Assembly: GCA_963605415.1 (NCBI GenBank)
Contig: CAVCUL010000002.1
Location: 124,001 to 188,000 of the forward strand
DNA length: 64,000 bases
Reading direction: 5' to 3'
DNA from: CAG-217 sp963605415
GTDB lineage: Bacteria > Bacillota > Clostridia > Oscillospirales > Acutalibacteraceae
This document shows, in pieces, positions 41,927 to 50,154 of the stretch. The notes under the pieces are model-generated. The model had not been told where the DNA came from, did no database searches, and saw only the letters and a list, made by a program, of their open reading frames with translations. The number at the start of each line of letters is the position of its first letter. Within the stretch, counting starts at the first letter, position 1. A program made the position numbers and the translations under genes.

Positions 41927-42715
41927 CTATTTGATTTTGTGTATGCTGGGGTAGTAACAGAAGACCACTTTACCTACGATCTTCTTTTTCATCACAAATT
42001 TATTGTCCCAAAAGCGGGAGTCCTCGCTGTCGTTGCGGTTGTCACCCAGCATAAAGTAGCTGTCCTCCGGTACCTTGTAGGGGCCGTAATCGCCTACTGG
42101 GGTACAGTAGGTGACAAAGTCGTCCCGCAGTTGAATGGTCTTGCCGCTCGTTTGGGTTACATAAACAATGCCGTCCTTGATCTCCACCGTTTCACCGGGC
42201 AGGCCGATAATGCGCTTTACATAATTTTGGCGTTCATCGTCCGGGTATTTGAAGATCACCACATCGAATCGCTGGGGGTCGTTGGTGATATAGGCCAGTC
42301 GGCTGGCCACGATCCGGTCGCCGATCTCAATGGTACTGAGCATGGAGCCGGAGGGCACCACTGCGTTGGCAAACACCAGCGTCTTGAGCAGCAGCGCCAG
42401 GATCACGGCAATCACAATGGGCAGCATAAAGTCCACAATGTTCTTGACCGGATTTTTCTCTTCCTTGGTCATTGCAGCTGTGTTCTTGCCGCCGCGGCCG
42501 GGCTTTTCTTTTTTTGAGGGACGGGTGCGGCGTAGGGGCGGCGCCTCTTTCTGTGCCGCATTGGCTTCCATCTGCTCCAGCAGCTTGGTGGGGCTGATCT
42601 CTGCCGCCGTTTCTTCCGGGCGGCGGGTGTCAAACATCACATTGCCGCAATTCAGACAGGTGAGCCAGTCACCGTCTTTTTTTACGGCATTACTGCCGCA
42701 TTTGGTGCACTTCAT
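41927..42715 (-). CDS. lepB: Signal peptidase I with N-terminal zinc ribbon
   Basis: Cleaves signal peptides from exported proteins. The 262-residue protein differs from ordinary Bacillota SPases by an extra N-terminus: a Cys4 ribbon (residues 3-23, CTKCGS..CLNCGN) and a basic linker (about 30-85). A membrane helix (about 90-112) and the catalytic domain follow, with Ser in VVPSGSMLSTIE, Lys in NYVKRIIGLPGE, and the GDNRNDSEDSRFW box. It is paralogous to the next gene upstream in the operon. The intracellular ribbon could be regulatory; its partner is unknown. Confidence 0.93.
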   Translation of the reverse strand: MKCTKCGSNAVKKDGDWLTCLNCGNVMFDTRRPEETAAEISPTKLLEQMEANAAQKEAPPLRRTRPSKKEKPGRGGKNTAAMTKEEKNPVKNIVDFMLPIVIAVILALLLKTLVFANAVVPSGSMLSTIEIGDRIVASRLAYITNDPQRFDVVIFKYPDDERQNYVKRIIGLPGETVEIKDGIVYVTQTSGKTIQLRDDFVTYCTPVGDYGPYKVPEDSYFMLGDNRNDSEDSRFWDNKFVMKKKIVGKVVFCYYPSIHKIK

Positions 42716-42730
42716 TGCATTCTGTCCTTA

Positions 42731-43288
42731 TCAGTCAATGGTGGAGAATTTGGGATAATAGCGGAATTCTACCTTGCCAACGATTTTGTTTTTCTTTACA
42801 AACTTGTTTTGCCAAAAGCGGGAATCTTCACTGTGGTTGCGGTTGTCGCCCAGCATGAAATAGCTGTCTGCCGGCACGGTATATGGGCCGTAATTGCCGG
42901 TGGGCACCTCTTTGGTTACAAAGCTGTCGTCCAGTTGAATGGTCTTGCCGTCCGTTTTGGTCACATAGACGACGCCGTCCACTATCTCTACCGTTTCCCC
43001 GGGCAGGCCAATAATGCGCTTTACATAGTATTGGCTTTCATCATCCGGGTACTTAAAGATCACAATATCGTACCGCTGGGGATCGTCCTTTACATAGGCC
43101 AGGCGGCTGGCGATCACCCGGTCGCCCTCCTGAATGGTGTTCAGCATCGAGCCGGTGGGCACCACCGCATTGGCAATGACGCAGTATTTCAGCACCAATG
43201 CCACGGCTATCGCAAGGATAATGGGCAACAGAAAGTCAATGACCTCTCGCAGCTTACTTTTTTGTTTTTTTGCTTTTTCTTTCGCCAT
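42731..43288 (-). CDS. lepB: Signal peptidase I
   Basis: A standard-length SPase I (185 residues) with a basic cytoplasmic start, one membrane helix (about 17-38) and the catalytic domain. Ser is in VVPTGSMLNTIQ, Lys in YYVKRIIGLPGE, with GDNRNHSEDSRFW near the end. It is closely similar to the 262-residue paralogue that follows 15 bases downstream, which implies a tandem duplication. Its start lies 2 bases after the stop of the glycosidase gene, so it is translated from the same message. Confidence 0.95.
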   Translation of the reverse strand: MAKEKAKKQKSKLREVIDFLLPIILAIAVALVLKYCVIANAVVPTGSMLNTIQEGDRVIASRLAYVKDDPQRYDIVIFKYPDDESQYYVKRIIGLPGETVEIVDGVVYVTKTDGKTIQLDDSFVTKEVPTGNYGPYTVPADSYFMLGDNRNHSEDSRFWQNKFVKKNKIVGKVEFRYYPKFSTID

Positions 43289-43290
43289 GG

Positions 43291-45645
43291 TCAGTTACTC
43301 TTTCGTTTGAATTTGCGACGGCCGGACAGCACCGCTTTTAAGTCCATCAATTCATCAAAGGGGATGGAGCCGTCAGTTATGCTAAAGTCTGCCGCACTGG
43401 AGGCCAGATCGTCGGTGGCAATCTGTGGGGCTGCCTCCGGTGTGTACATGCTGTCCACCAGCTGTCGATCCATGTAGAGCTTGATCATTTTGTTCTTGTA
43501 CCGTACAAAAGTGACTTGGTGGGCACCGTCCGCCAGGGGCGTGTCAATCCTGCAGCCGCCGAATGTGCCGTGCAGGATGCCGTCTGCAATCCAAACCGCA
43601 GCGTCCCTGCCTTTGCAGATGTTGGCGTCTGCGTTGCTGCTCACCTTAAAGGACAGGGTAAAGTCGTTTGCGCTCTCTGCTGCCAGGCAGCGGTTGTCCC
43701 GGTCACCGAATTGGAAGATCTTCATTTCAAAGGGCGCCAGGGTGATCTGCATTTTGTCTCCATAGGAGAACAGGTCCAGGCTGTCTGCCCCGGTGGTGTT
43801 GTACACATTGTAGCACTTCACCGCCCGTAGGCTCTCCGGGCAGCCCATCAGCTTGTTTAGGGTCAGGGTCAGGTCCGTTTTTTCGTCCGTGGGATTGCGC
43901 AGGGCAATGATCCCTTCGCCCTCTTTTGTCCAGGCGGCGTAGGCGTAAATGTTGTTCTCTGCCGGGTCGCCGCCCAGCAGCATGGCGTTCTTTAAGATAT
44001 GGTGATTGGCCTTTTGCCAGCGGAGCACACGTGCCAGGGTGCGCCATTTGGCGCCGTTCATCATATTGTAACTCAGGTACAGCTCGTTAAAGGCCTGGCC
44101 CCTGCAGGCGTTCCAAAACAGGAACTTTTCAAATTCCTCGTCGGTGTAATCCACCTTGGCGGTGTTGCCGTAAATGGGCTCGTGGTTATAAATGTTCTTG
44201 GCCGGGAATTGCAGTGCGCGGGTGCACATAAAGTCGTAGTACATAGAGTCCCGATAAGTGATCTCTGCGTCCACCTGGGCCTGCTGTTCCAAATTCTTGG
44301 CAAAGCCGATGTCCATAGAGTTTTGCAGCCACACGCTGTTCACATATTGCAGCCACCAGGGGGATGGGTTCACATAGCAGGTCATATTGATCCACAGGGG
44401 CTTGTTGTCCTTGGCTCTGCTCTCTCGCAGGCGGGTGAACAGGTTGATCCACCGCTGCCACATTTCCGTGACAAAGTACATATCGTTGTCACCACCGGTG
44501 ATGTGGTCGTGCTTGGTGTTGGTGCAGGGCTTTAGGCAAAAGCCGTCCAGCTTCAGGTACTGAATGTCAAATTCCGTGCAGGTGTCTACGAGAAATTTCT
44601 CCAGATTTTGCAGGTATTTCTCCGATCCCACGCAAATATCCATACTATTACTGTTCAGATAGCCGTTGCCGCCCTTTTCAATCTTTTTGGCAAAGCGGGC
44701 GGTGGCTGCGGTATAGCCGCCGCGGGGGCCCAACCAAAGGCCAAAGGTAGAGCCCAGCTTGTGGCATTGGTCGGCGGCGTCCGTCAGCTTGTTGGGAAAC
44801 TTCTTGTTAAAGCTCCAGAACGGCGCCTTGTAGTTGTTCCAGCCGTCGTCGATCACATAGGCGTCCAGCGGCGGCACGCCGTGATCGCTGAGCCCCTGCT
44901 CGATCTCATAAAAGGAGCGCTCAATATTATCCGCGTCAATATCCAGCATATGGTCGTACCAGCTGTTGTACTGCATACGGAAATCGCTTTTGGTGCTGAT
45001 ACATTCAATGTAGTCAAAGAATGCGCCCTGCACTTCGGCCATGGTGTTGCCGGTGGCACCGCCCATGACGGTGGCGGGGCAGGTAAAACGGCCGTGCACC
45101 GGGTGACCTACATAATATTTGACTTGGCCGATGCCGTACTGAATGCGATTGTCTGTGGCCGGAAATTCGCAGCCGAAGAACAGACTGTCAATATAAAAGG
45201 GCTGACCCAGAATGGCCATAGCATCCGGAATCTGCATGCTGGTCTCCACATCGTCTGGAATGGAAAAGTGGGTCTGAGAATTGATAATGCCAATGTGCTC
45301 CAGGGCAATGTAGTCGATCACCTTATCCTCGGTGGCCTGGATAAATTGCAGCTGCTTTTTCAGCGTGTTGCCGTCCCGGCCCACCCAGTAGCGCATGGTC
45401 ACGGTAATGCCCTCAAATTCCTCAAAGGTAAACACCAACTTGCCGTCCCGTTCGGCAGAGTCCGTCACCTTCAGCCCTTTAGAGGAGAACTCTGTGCCGT
45501 CCGTAAAGTGAAAGGTGAATTCCGTGCTGTTGCCGTCCGGCACCAAATCCATACCGGAGCGGGTGTTGCGGATGCGGGAGGCGTACAGATAACCCTCGTT
45601 GACCTTGAACTCCCGTTGCAGTGCATTGCTCTTTAATCTAAACAT
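43291..45645 (-). CDS. GH36-like glycoside hydrolase (putative alpha-galactosidase) with C-terminal LamG-like domain
   Basis: A 784-residue, probably cytoplasmic enzyme (no signal peptide). An N-terminal beta-sandwich (about 1-235) is followed by a TIM-barrel region (about 240-560) with DAYVIDDGWNN, FGLWLGPRGGY and YLKLDGF, where Asp367 matches the clan GH-D nucleophile. A beta-rich part follows, then a lectin-like region at about 655-760 (DFTLSFKVSS, AAVWIADGILHGTFGG, IKLYMDRQLVDS) resembling a LamG/concanavalin fold. The exact substrate is not provable; alpha-galactosides are the family default. ATG 45645 has AAAGGAGC. It is followed by two signal peptidase genes in the same operon. Confidence 0.82.
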   Translation of the reverse strand: MFRLKSNALQREFKVNEGYLYASRIRNTRSGMDLVPDGNSTEFTFHFTDGTEFSSKGLKVTDSAERDGKLVFTFEEFEGITVTMRYWVGRDGNTLKKQLQFIQATEDKVIDYIALEHIGIINSQTHFSIPDDVETSMQIPDAMAILGQPFYIDSLFFGCEFPATDNRIQYGIGQVKYYVGHPVHGRFTCPATVMGGATGNTMAEVQGAFFDYIECISTKSDFRMQYNSWYDHMLDIDADNIERSFYEIEQGLSDHGVPPLDAYVIDDGWNNYKAPFWSFNKKFPNKLTDAADQCHKLGSTFGLWLGPRGGYTAATARFAKKIEKGGNGYLNSNSMDICVGSEKYLQNLEKFLVDTCTEFDIQYLKLDGFCLKPCTNTKHDHITGGDNDMYFVTEMWQRWINLFTRLRESRAKDNKPLWINMTCYVNPSPWWLQYVNSVWLQNSMDIGFAKNLEQQAQVDAEITYRDSMYYDFMCTRALQFPAKNIYNHEPIYGNTAKVDYTDEEFEKFLFWNACRGQAFNELYLSYNMMNGAKWRTLARVLRWQKANHHILKNAMLLGGDPAENNIYAYAAWTKEGEGIIALRNPTDEKTDLTLTLNKLMGCPESLRAVKCYNVYNTTGADSLDLFSYGDKMQITLAPFEMKIFQFGDRDNRCLAAESANDFTLSFKVSSNADANICKGRDAAVWIADGILHGTFGGCRIDTPLADGAHQVTFVRYKNKMIKLYMDRQLVDSMYTPEAAPQIATDDLASSAADFSITDGSIPFDELMDLKAVLSGRRKFKRKSN

Positions 45646-45667
45646 ATTTTGCTCCTTTGGACAGGAT

Positions 45668-45913
45668 TTACAGAATTTCGTCAATGGCCTTTGCCAGCTG
45701 ATCCGGGCAGGAGGTGCCCTTGCCGTTGCAACTGATGCCACGCAGTTTTTCCATCACTTCTTCTGCCGGCTGGCCCTCTACCAGGGCGGCGATGCCTTGC
45801 AGGTTGCCGTTGCAGCCACCAAGGAAGCGGACATTGCGTACTTTACCATCCTGGTCCAGATCAAAGGTGATCTGCCGGGCACAGGTGCCCTGGGTATCAT
45901 ATGTGTAACTCAT
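45668..45913 (-). CDS. TSCPD-domain protein (TIGR03905 type)
   Basis: An 81-residue protein with YDTQGTCARQITFDLD, RNVRFLGGCNGNLQGI and the C-terminal motif GTSCPDQLAKAI that names the TSCPD family, related to the C-terminal domain of some ribonucleotide reductases. Four Cys are available for metal binding. Its function is unknown. It starts at 45913 with GGGAGATC upstream and its own promoter, and the glycosidase gene follows after 22 bases. Confidence 0.85.
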   Translation of the reverse strand: MSYTYDTQGTCARQITFDLDQDGKVRNVRFLGGCNGNLQGIAALVEGQPAEEVMEKLRGISCNGKGTSCPDQLAKAIDEIL

Positions 45914-45970
45914 TTTAGATCTCCCGTATTTTAAGATTTTTACTCTAAATATATTGCGTTCGTACTCTAT

Positions 45971-45999
45971 ATTATACATACTCCGGCCACAGATTGCAA
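45971..45999 (-). promoter_or_regulatory. Promoter of the TSCPD-glycosidase-lepB operon
   Basis: On the minus strand TTGCAA (45999-45994), a 17-base spacer, then TATAAT (45976-45971), 58 bases before the start. Confidence 0.75.
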
Positions 46000-46058
46000 T
46001 ATTGGGTCTGTGACATTTCTGTAAATCCCGCAGGGGCACAGGACAGTTTGGCCTCAAA

Positions 46059-46076
46059 TGTCCGATAATCGGCACA
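46059..46076. promoter_or_regulatory. Candidate operator between divergent promoters
   Basis: CCGATAATCGG (46062-46072) is an 11-base perfect palindrome centred on A, with TGT and ACA close outside. It lies midway between the minus-strand promoter (45971-45999) and the iolG promoter (46118-46146). No regulator gene is adjacent. Confidence 0.35.
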
Positions 46077-46117
46077 TTGCCTAAAAATGCGCCCGTATCT
46101 TTGGCAATTTTGTTCTA

Positions 46118-46146
46118 TTGCATAAAAATCAACCCTGTGGTAGACT
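46118..46146 (+). promoter_or_regulatory. Sigma-A promoter of iolG-iolD-iolE
   Basis: TTGCAT (46118-46123), a 17-base spacer, and TAGACT (46141-46146), 63 bases before iolG. Confidence 0.65.
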
Positions 46147-46209
46147 AAAATTTGATGTAGGGTGCGCCTGTGCGGTGCCCGGAATTGTATTTTAAGAGAG
46201 GTACTTTTT

Positions 46210-47223
46210 ATGCAAAAACTGCGCGTTGGCATCATCGGCGCCGGTCGGATCGGCCAGGTGCACGCCAAATCCATTACTTACCACATTCCTCAGGCGGAGA
46301 TTGCGGCCATCAGTGACCTGTTCCCGGAGAACGCCCAAAGGGTGGCGGACGACCTGGGAATCCCCAAGGCGGTGCAGGATTACCACGAGATTCTCAATGA
46401 TCCTACGGTGGACGCAGTGTTGATCTGCTCTTCTACCGATACCCATGCGGACATTGCCGTGGAGGCCGCCAAGGCCGGCAAGCATATTTTTTGTGAAAAG
46501 CCGGTGGATCTGACCGTTGCCAAAATCAAGGCAGTGGAAGCTGCGGTCAAAGAGGCGGGCGTGAAGTTGCAAATCGGCTTTAATCGCCGCTATGACCATA
46601 ACTTTGCCGCCATTAAGGATCTGGCAAACGCCGGCAAGATCGGCCAGCTCCAAACCATTAAGATCACCTCCCGTGACCCGGAGCCGCCCCCGGTATCTTA
46701 TGTGAAGGTCAGCGGCGGCATCTTCCTGGACATGACCGTCCATGACTTTGATATGGCCCGTTTTATCGGCGGCGAGGTAGAAGAAGTGTTCGTCAATGCT
46801 GCCGTGCTGGTAGACCCGGCCATCGGCGACGCAGGAGATGTGGACACCGCTTTGGTAAGCCTGAAATTTAAGAGCGGCGCCATCGGTGTCATCGACAACT
46901 GCCGCAAAGCCTCTTACGGCTACGACCAGCGGTTGGAGGTGTTCGGCTCCAAGGCCCAGGCCTCCGCTGCCAACGATACCCCCACCCATGTGGCGTTTAT
47001 TGATGAGAACGGCAAGGTAACGGATAAGCCGCTGTACTTCTTCCTGGAGCGGTATATGCAGTCCTTTACCGATGAGATGACTGAATTTATCGACTGCGTG
47101 CTCCATGATAAACCCACCAAAACCACGGTGGAGGACGGCTTGCAGGCGCTGCGTATGGGCCTGGCTGCTAAGAAGTCTCTGGCTGAGCACCGCCCGGTAA
47201 AGCTCAGCGAGATCGAAGCATAA
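46210..47223 (+). CDS. iolG: Inositol 2-dehydrogenase
   Basis: Oxidises myo-inositol to 2-keto-myo-inositol with NAD+. The GFO/IDH/MocA fold is shown by LRVGIIGAGRIGQVHAKSI and the catalytic-site lysine motif CEKPVDLTV. The second half has GGIFLDMTVHDFDMARF, which includes the conserved Asp and His of inositol dehydrogenases. ATG 46210 follows AGAGGT; 337 residues. With iolD and iolE it could carry inositol to 5-deoxyglucuronate. Confidence 0.92.
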   Translation: MQKLRVGIIGAGRIGQVHAKSITYHIPQAEIAAISDLFPENAQRVADDLGIPKAVQDYHEILNDPTVDAVLICSSTDTHADIAVEAAKAGKHIFCEKPVDLTVAKIKAVEAAVKEAGVKLQIGFNRRYDHNFAAIKDLANAGKIGQLQTIKITSRDPEPPPVSYVKVSGGIFLDMTVHDFDMARFIGGEVEEVFVNAAVLVDPAIGDAGDVDTALVSLKFKSGAIGVIDNCRKASYGYDQRLEVFGSKAQASAANDTPTHVAFIDENGKVTDKPLYFFLERYMQSFTDEMTEFIDCVLHDKPTKTTVEDGLQALRMGLAAKKSLAEHRPVKLSEIEA

Positions 47224-47247
47224 TACATTCCAAAGGACTTTGAGTAT

Positions 47248-49101
47248 ATGAAGCGAGTTAGACTGACCATGTCCCAGGCGCTGGTACAGTTCCTGGACAA
47301 TCAATATATCGAATGTGACGGCGTAGAGAGCAAGTTCGTCAGCGGCATCTTTGGCATCTTTGGCCACGGGTGCGTGGTGGGCGTGGGCCAGGCGCTGGAG
47401 CAGGGGGGCCATAACCTGAAATTTTATCAGGGTAAGAACGAGCAGAATATGGCACTGGCTGCTGTGGCGTATGCTAAGCAGATGGACCGCAAGGCCATTA
47501 TCCCCTGCGTGTCCTCCATCGGCCCCGGTGCCACCAATATGGTTACCGCCTGTGGCTGCGCCACCGCCAACCGCATTCCGCTGTTGGTTCTGCCCGGCGA
47601 CACCTTTGCCTGCCGCCAGCCGGACCCGGTGCTCCAGCAGGCCGAGTTCTTTGACAATTACGGCCGCACGGTAACGGACGCCTTTAAGGGCGTGTGCCAT
47701 TATTTTGACCGGATCAATCGGCCGGAACAGTTGATGACCGCCTGCCTGAACGCCATGCGGGTGCTGACGGACCCGGCAGATACCGGCGCCGTTTGCCTGG
47801 CTATGCCCCAGGACGTGGAGGGCGAGGCCTATGACTACCCGGTGCACTTCCTGCAAAAGCGGGTGTGGCACTTGGATCGCCGCCCGGTGGCAGAGAGCCA
47901 GTTGCAGCGGGCCGTGGCCGCCATTAAGCAGGCCAAAAAGCCCATTCTCATTTGCGGCGGCGGCGTGCGGTACAGTGGGGCAGAGGCTGCCCTGCAAAAG
48001 CTGGCAGAAACTTATAACATTCCCATTGCGGAGACCCAGGCCGGGCGCAGTTTGGTGCCTTGGCAGCACCCGCTGAATCTGGGCGGTATCGGCGTCACCG
48101 GCGGCAAGGCTGCCAATGTGATCGGCCGGGACGCAGACCTGATTATCGGCGTGGGCACTCGGTTCTCCGACTTTACCACTTCTTCCAAGTGGCTGTTTAA
48201 TGAGGATCGCAAGGTGCTGGGGATCAATATTTGCCCCTTTGACGCGTATAAAATGGACGCCGAGGCCATTGTGGCAGACGCAAAGGTGACCTTGGAGGCA
48301 CTGCTGCCTGCTCTTTCCGGGTACAAGACCGCCTATACCGGCGAGATCGCAGCCGCCAAGGCGGAATGGGAGGCCATTGTAGATGACTACTACGCCAAGG
48401 AGCTGCCCGGCGGGCTGAACCAGACTTTGGCCCTGGGCATGATCAACGAGTTTATGCCCCACGACGCCATTGCGCTTGGCTCTGCCGGATCCCTGCCCGG
48501 GGATATGCAGCGGCTGTTCCGTCCCAAGGACCGGGGCACTTACCATATGGAGTACGGCTACTCCAATATGGGCTATGAGGTCAACGGCGCTCTGGGCGCC
48601 AAGCTGGCCTGCCCGGACAAAGAGGTGTACACCTTCTGTGGGGACGGCTCATTCCTGATGGGCCACAGCGAGTTGTACACCGCCCTGCAAGAGGGGCTGA
48701 AGATCAATGTGTGCCTGTTTGACAATATGGGTTGGGGCTGCATTGAGAATTTGCAGAACAACCAGGGCACCGATACCTTTGGCACCGTGTTCCGTGCTCG
48801 CAATCCCAAGACGGGTATGCTGGACGGGGCGGAAATTGATGTGGATTTTGCCAAGATCGCAGAGGGCTACGGCGCCAAGGGCTACACCTGCCGCACCTCG
48901 GATGAGCTGCGCGCCGCACTGGCAGACGCAGCCACCCAGGACCGGGCGTGCCTGTTTGACATTAAGGTGCTGCCCAAGACCATGACCCCCGGCTTTGAGA
49001 GCTGGTGGCGCGTGGGCGTGGCGGAGGTGTCAAAGAGCGAGACCGTGGCCGCCGCCTATGCGGATATGCAGGCGAATATCGCCAAGACTTTTGATTATTA
49101 A
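47248..49101 (+). CDS. iolD: 3D-(3,5/4)-trihydroxycyclohexane-1,2-dione acylhydrolase
   Basis: A thiamine-diphosphate enzyme that opens the inositol ring to 5-deoxyglucuronate. The 617-residue protein shows the ThDP-family architecture: an N-terminal pyrimidine-binding domain (FYQGKNEQNMALAAVAYAK with the catalytic Glu), a middle Rossmann-like domain, and a C-terminal motif beginning CGDGSFLMGH (about residue 465) that ends in LFDNMGWG. The product of iolE is its substrate. It begins 24 bases after iolG and ends 12 bases before iolE. Confidence 0.95.
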   Translation: MKRVRLTMSQALVQFLDNQYIECDGVESKFVSGIFGIFGHGCVVGVGQALEQGGHNLKFYQGKNEQNMALAAVAYAKQMDRKAIIPCVSSIGPGATNMVTACGCATANRIPLLVLPGDTFACRQPDPVLQQAEFFDNYGRTVTDAFKGVCHYFDRINRPEQLMTACLNAMRVLTDPADTGAVCLAMPQDVEGEAYDYPVHFLQKRVWHLDRRPVAESQLQRAVAAIKQAKKPILICGGGVRYSGAEAALQKLAETYNIPIAETQAGRSLVPWQHPLNLGGIGVTGGKAANVIGRDADLIIGVGTRFSDFTTSSKWLFNEDRKVLGINICPFDAYKMDAEAIVADAKVTLEALLPALSGYKTAYTGEIAAAKAEWEAIVDDYYAKELPGGLNQTLALGMINEFMPHDAIALGSAGSLPGDMQRLFRPKDRGTYHMEYGYSNMGYEVNGALGAKLACPDKEVYTFCGDGSFLMGHSELYTALQEGLKINVCLFDNMGWGCIENLQNNQGTDTFGTVFRARNPKTGMLDGAEIDVDFAKIAEGYGAKGYTCRTSDELRAALADAATQDRACLFDIKVLPKTMTPGFESWWRVGVAEVSKSETVAAAYADMQANIAKTFDY

Positions 49102-49113
49102 GGAGCACAGCTT

Positions 49114-50013
49114 ATGCTAAACCCGGATAAAGTAAAATTGGCCATTGCCCCCATCGGCTGGACCAATGACGATATGCCCGACCTGGGCGCAGAAAACACC
49201 TTTGAGCAGTGTATCAGCGAGATGGCGCTGGCCGGTTTCTCCGGCTCGGAGATCGGCAACAAATATCCCGCAGACCCGGCGGTGCTCAAGCCGTATTTGG
49301 ATATTCGCGGACTGCAAATTTGCAACGCCTGGTTCTCGTCTTACCTGACTTCCAAGCCTTATGAGGAGACCATTGCCGCCTTTAAGCAGCACTGCGACAA
49401 GCTGTACGCCCTGGGCGCCAAGGTGATCGGCGCTTCCGAGCAGGGCAATTCCATTCAGGGCTGCCTGGACAAATCCATTTTGGACGAAAAGCCGGTGTAC
49501 ACCGAGGAACAGTGGCAAACGGTGGCCCGTGGTTTTAACGAGATGGGCGCCTACGCCCGCTCCAAGGGAATGTACTTTACCGTGCACCACCATATGGGCA
49601 CCGGCGTGCAGACGGCGGAGGAAATCGACCGCCTGATGGCACTGACGGACCCGGAGCTGGTGTACCTGCTGTTTGACAGCGGCCACCTGACTTTTGCCGG
49701 GATCGACCCGGTGCCGGTGCTGGAGAAGTACGCTCACCGGGTCAAGCATGTGCACCTGAAAGATGTGCGCCTGGATGTGTACAACAACCGGGTGGTGCCG
49801 GAGCACATGAGCTTTTTGGACGCGGTGCGGGCAGGCGTGTTTACCGTGCCCGGGGACGGCGATGTGGACTTTAAGCCCATCTTCGATATTTTGGACCGTA
49901 CCGGCTATGAGGGCTGGGTGGTGGTGGAGGCCGAGCAGGACCCGGCCAAGGCCAATCCCTTTGCCTACGCGGTCAAGGCCCGCAAATACATTCAAGAGGT
50001 CGCCGGCCTTTAA
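49114..50013 (+). CDS. iolE: Myo-inosose-2 dehydratase
   Basis: Dehydrates 2-keto-myo-inositol to the trihydroxycyclohexanedione used by IolD. A xylose-isomerase-like TIM barrel of 299 residues: IAPIGWTNDDMPDLG at the start, MALAGFSGSEIGNKYP, FTVHHHMGTGVQT, LFDSGHLTFAG and VKHVHLKDVR supply the metal ligands. TAAGGAGC lies before the ATG. Genes for later steps (iolB, iolC, iolJ, iolA) and an inositol transporter are absent from this window. Confidence 0.95.
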   Translation: MLNPDKVKLAIAPIGWTNDDMPDLGAENTFEQCISEMALAGFSGSEIGNKYPADPAVLKPYLDIRGLQICNAWFSSYLTSKPYEETIAAFKQHCDKLYALGAKVIGASEQGNSIQGCLDKSILDEKPVYTEEQWQTVARGFNEMGAYARSKGMYFTVHHHMGTGVQTAEEIDRLMALTDPELVYLLFDSGHLTFAGIDPVPVLEKYAHRVKHVHLKDVRLDVYNNRVVPEHMSFLDAVRAGVFTVPGDGDVDFKPIFDILDRTGYEGWVVVEAEQDPAKANPFAYAVKARKYIQEVAGL

Positions 50014-50060
50014 AAAGCGACAGTTCGGTCAGGCAAGAAAAGAAAATAGCAGAGGAAGTT

Positions 50061-50089
50061 GCGCAGCTCCGCAGGGGGCTGCGCCTTTT
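50061..50089 (+). terminator. Terminator of the iol operon
   Basis: GCGCAGCTCC pairs with the GGGGCTGCGC segment around GCAG, followed by CTTTTG. Confidence 0.7.
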
Positions 50090-50097
50090 GGTACAAA

Positions 50098-50126
50098 TTG
50101 ACAGGATTGTTTAGATCGGGTATAAT
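50098..50126 (+). promoter_or_regulatory. Consensus sigma-A promoter of the esterase gene
   Basis: Perfect TTGACA (50098-50103) and TATAAT (50121-50126) with 17 bases between, 28 bases before the start. Confidence 0.92.
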
Positions 50127-50154
50127 TATGATAGACATTTGAGGGGGAATTGGT

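Noticed and set aside
46192..48546. Long antisense frame over iolG and iolD
   Set aside because: It crosses two convincing genes, has repetitive His/Leu/Gln-rich composition and no start signals.
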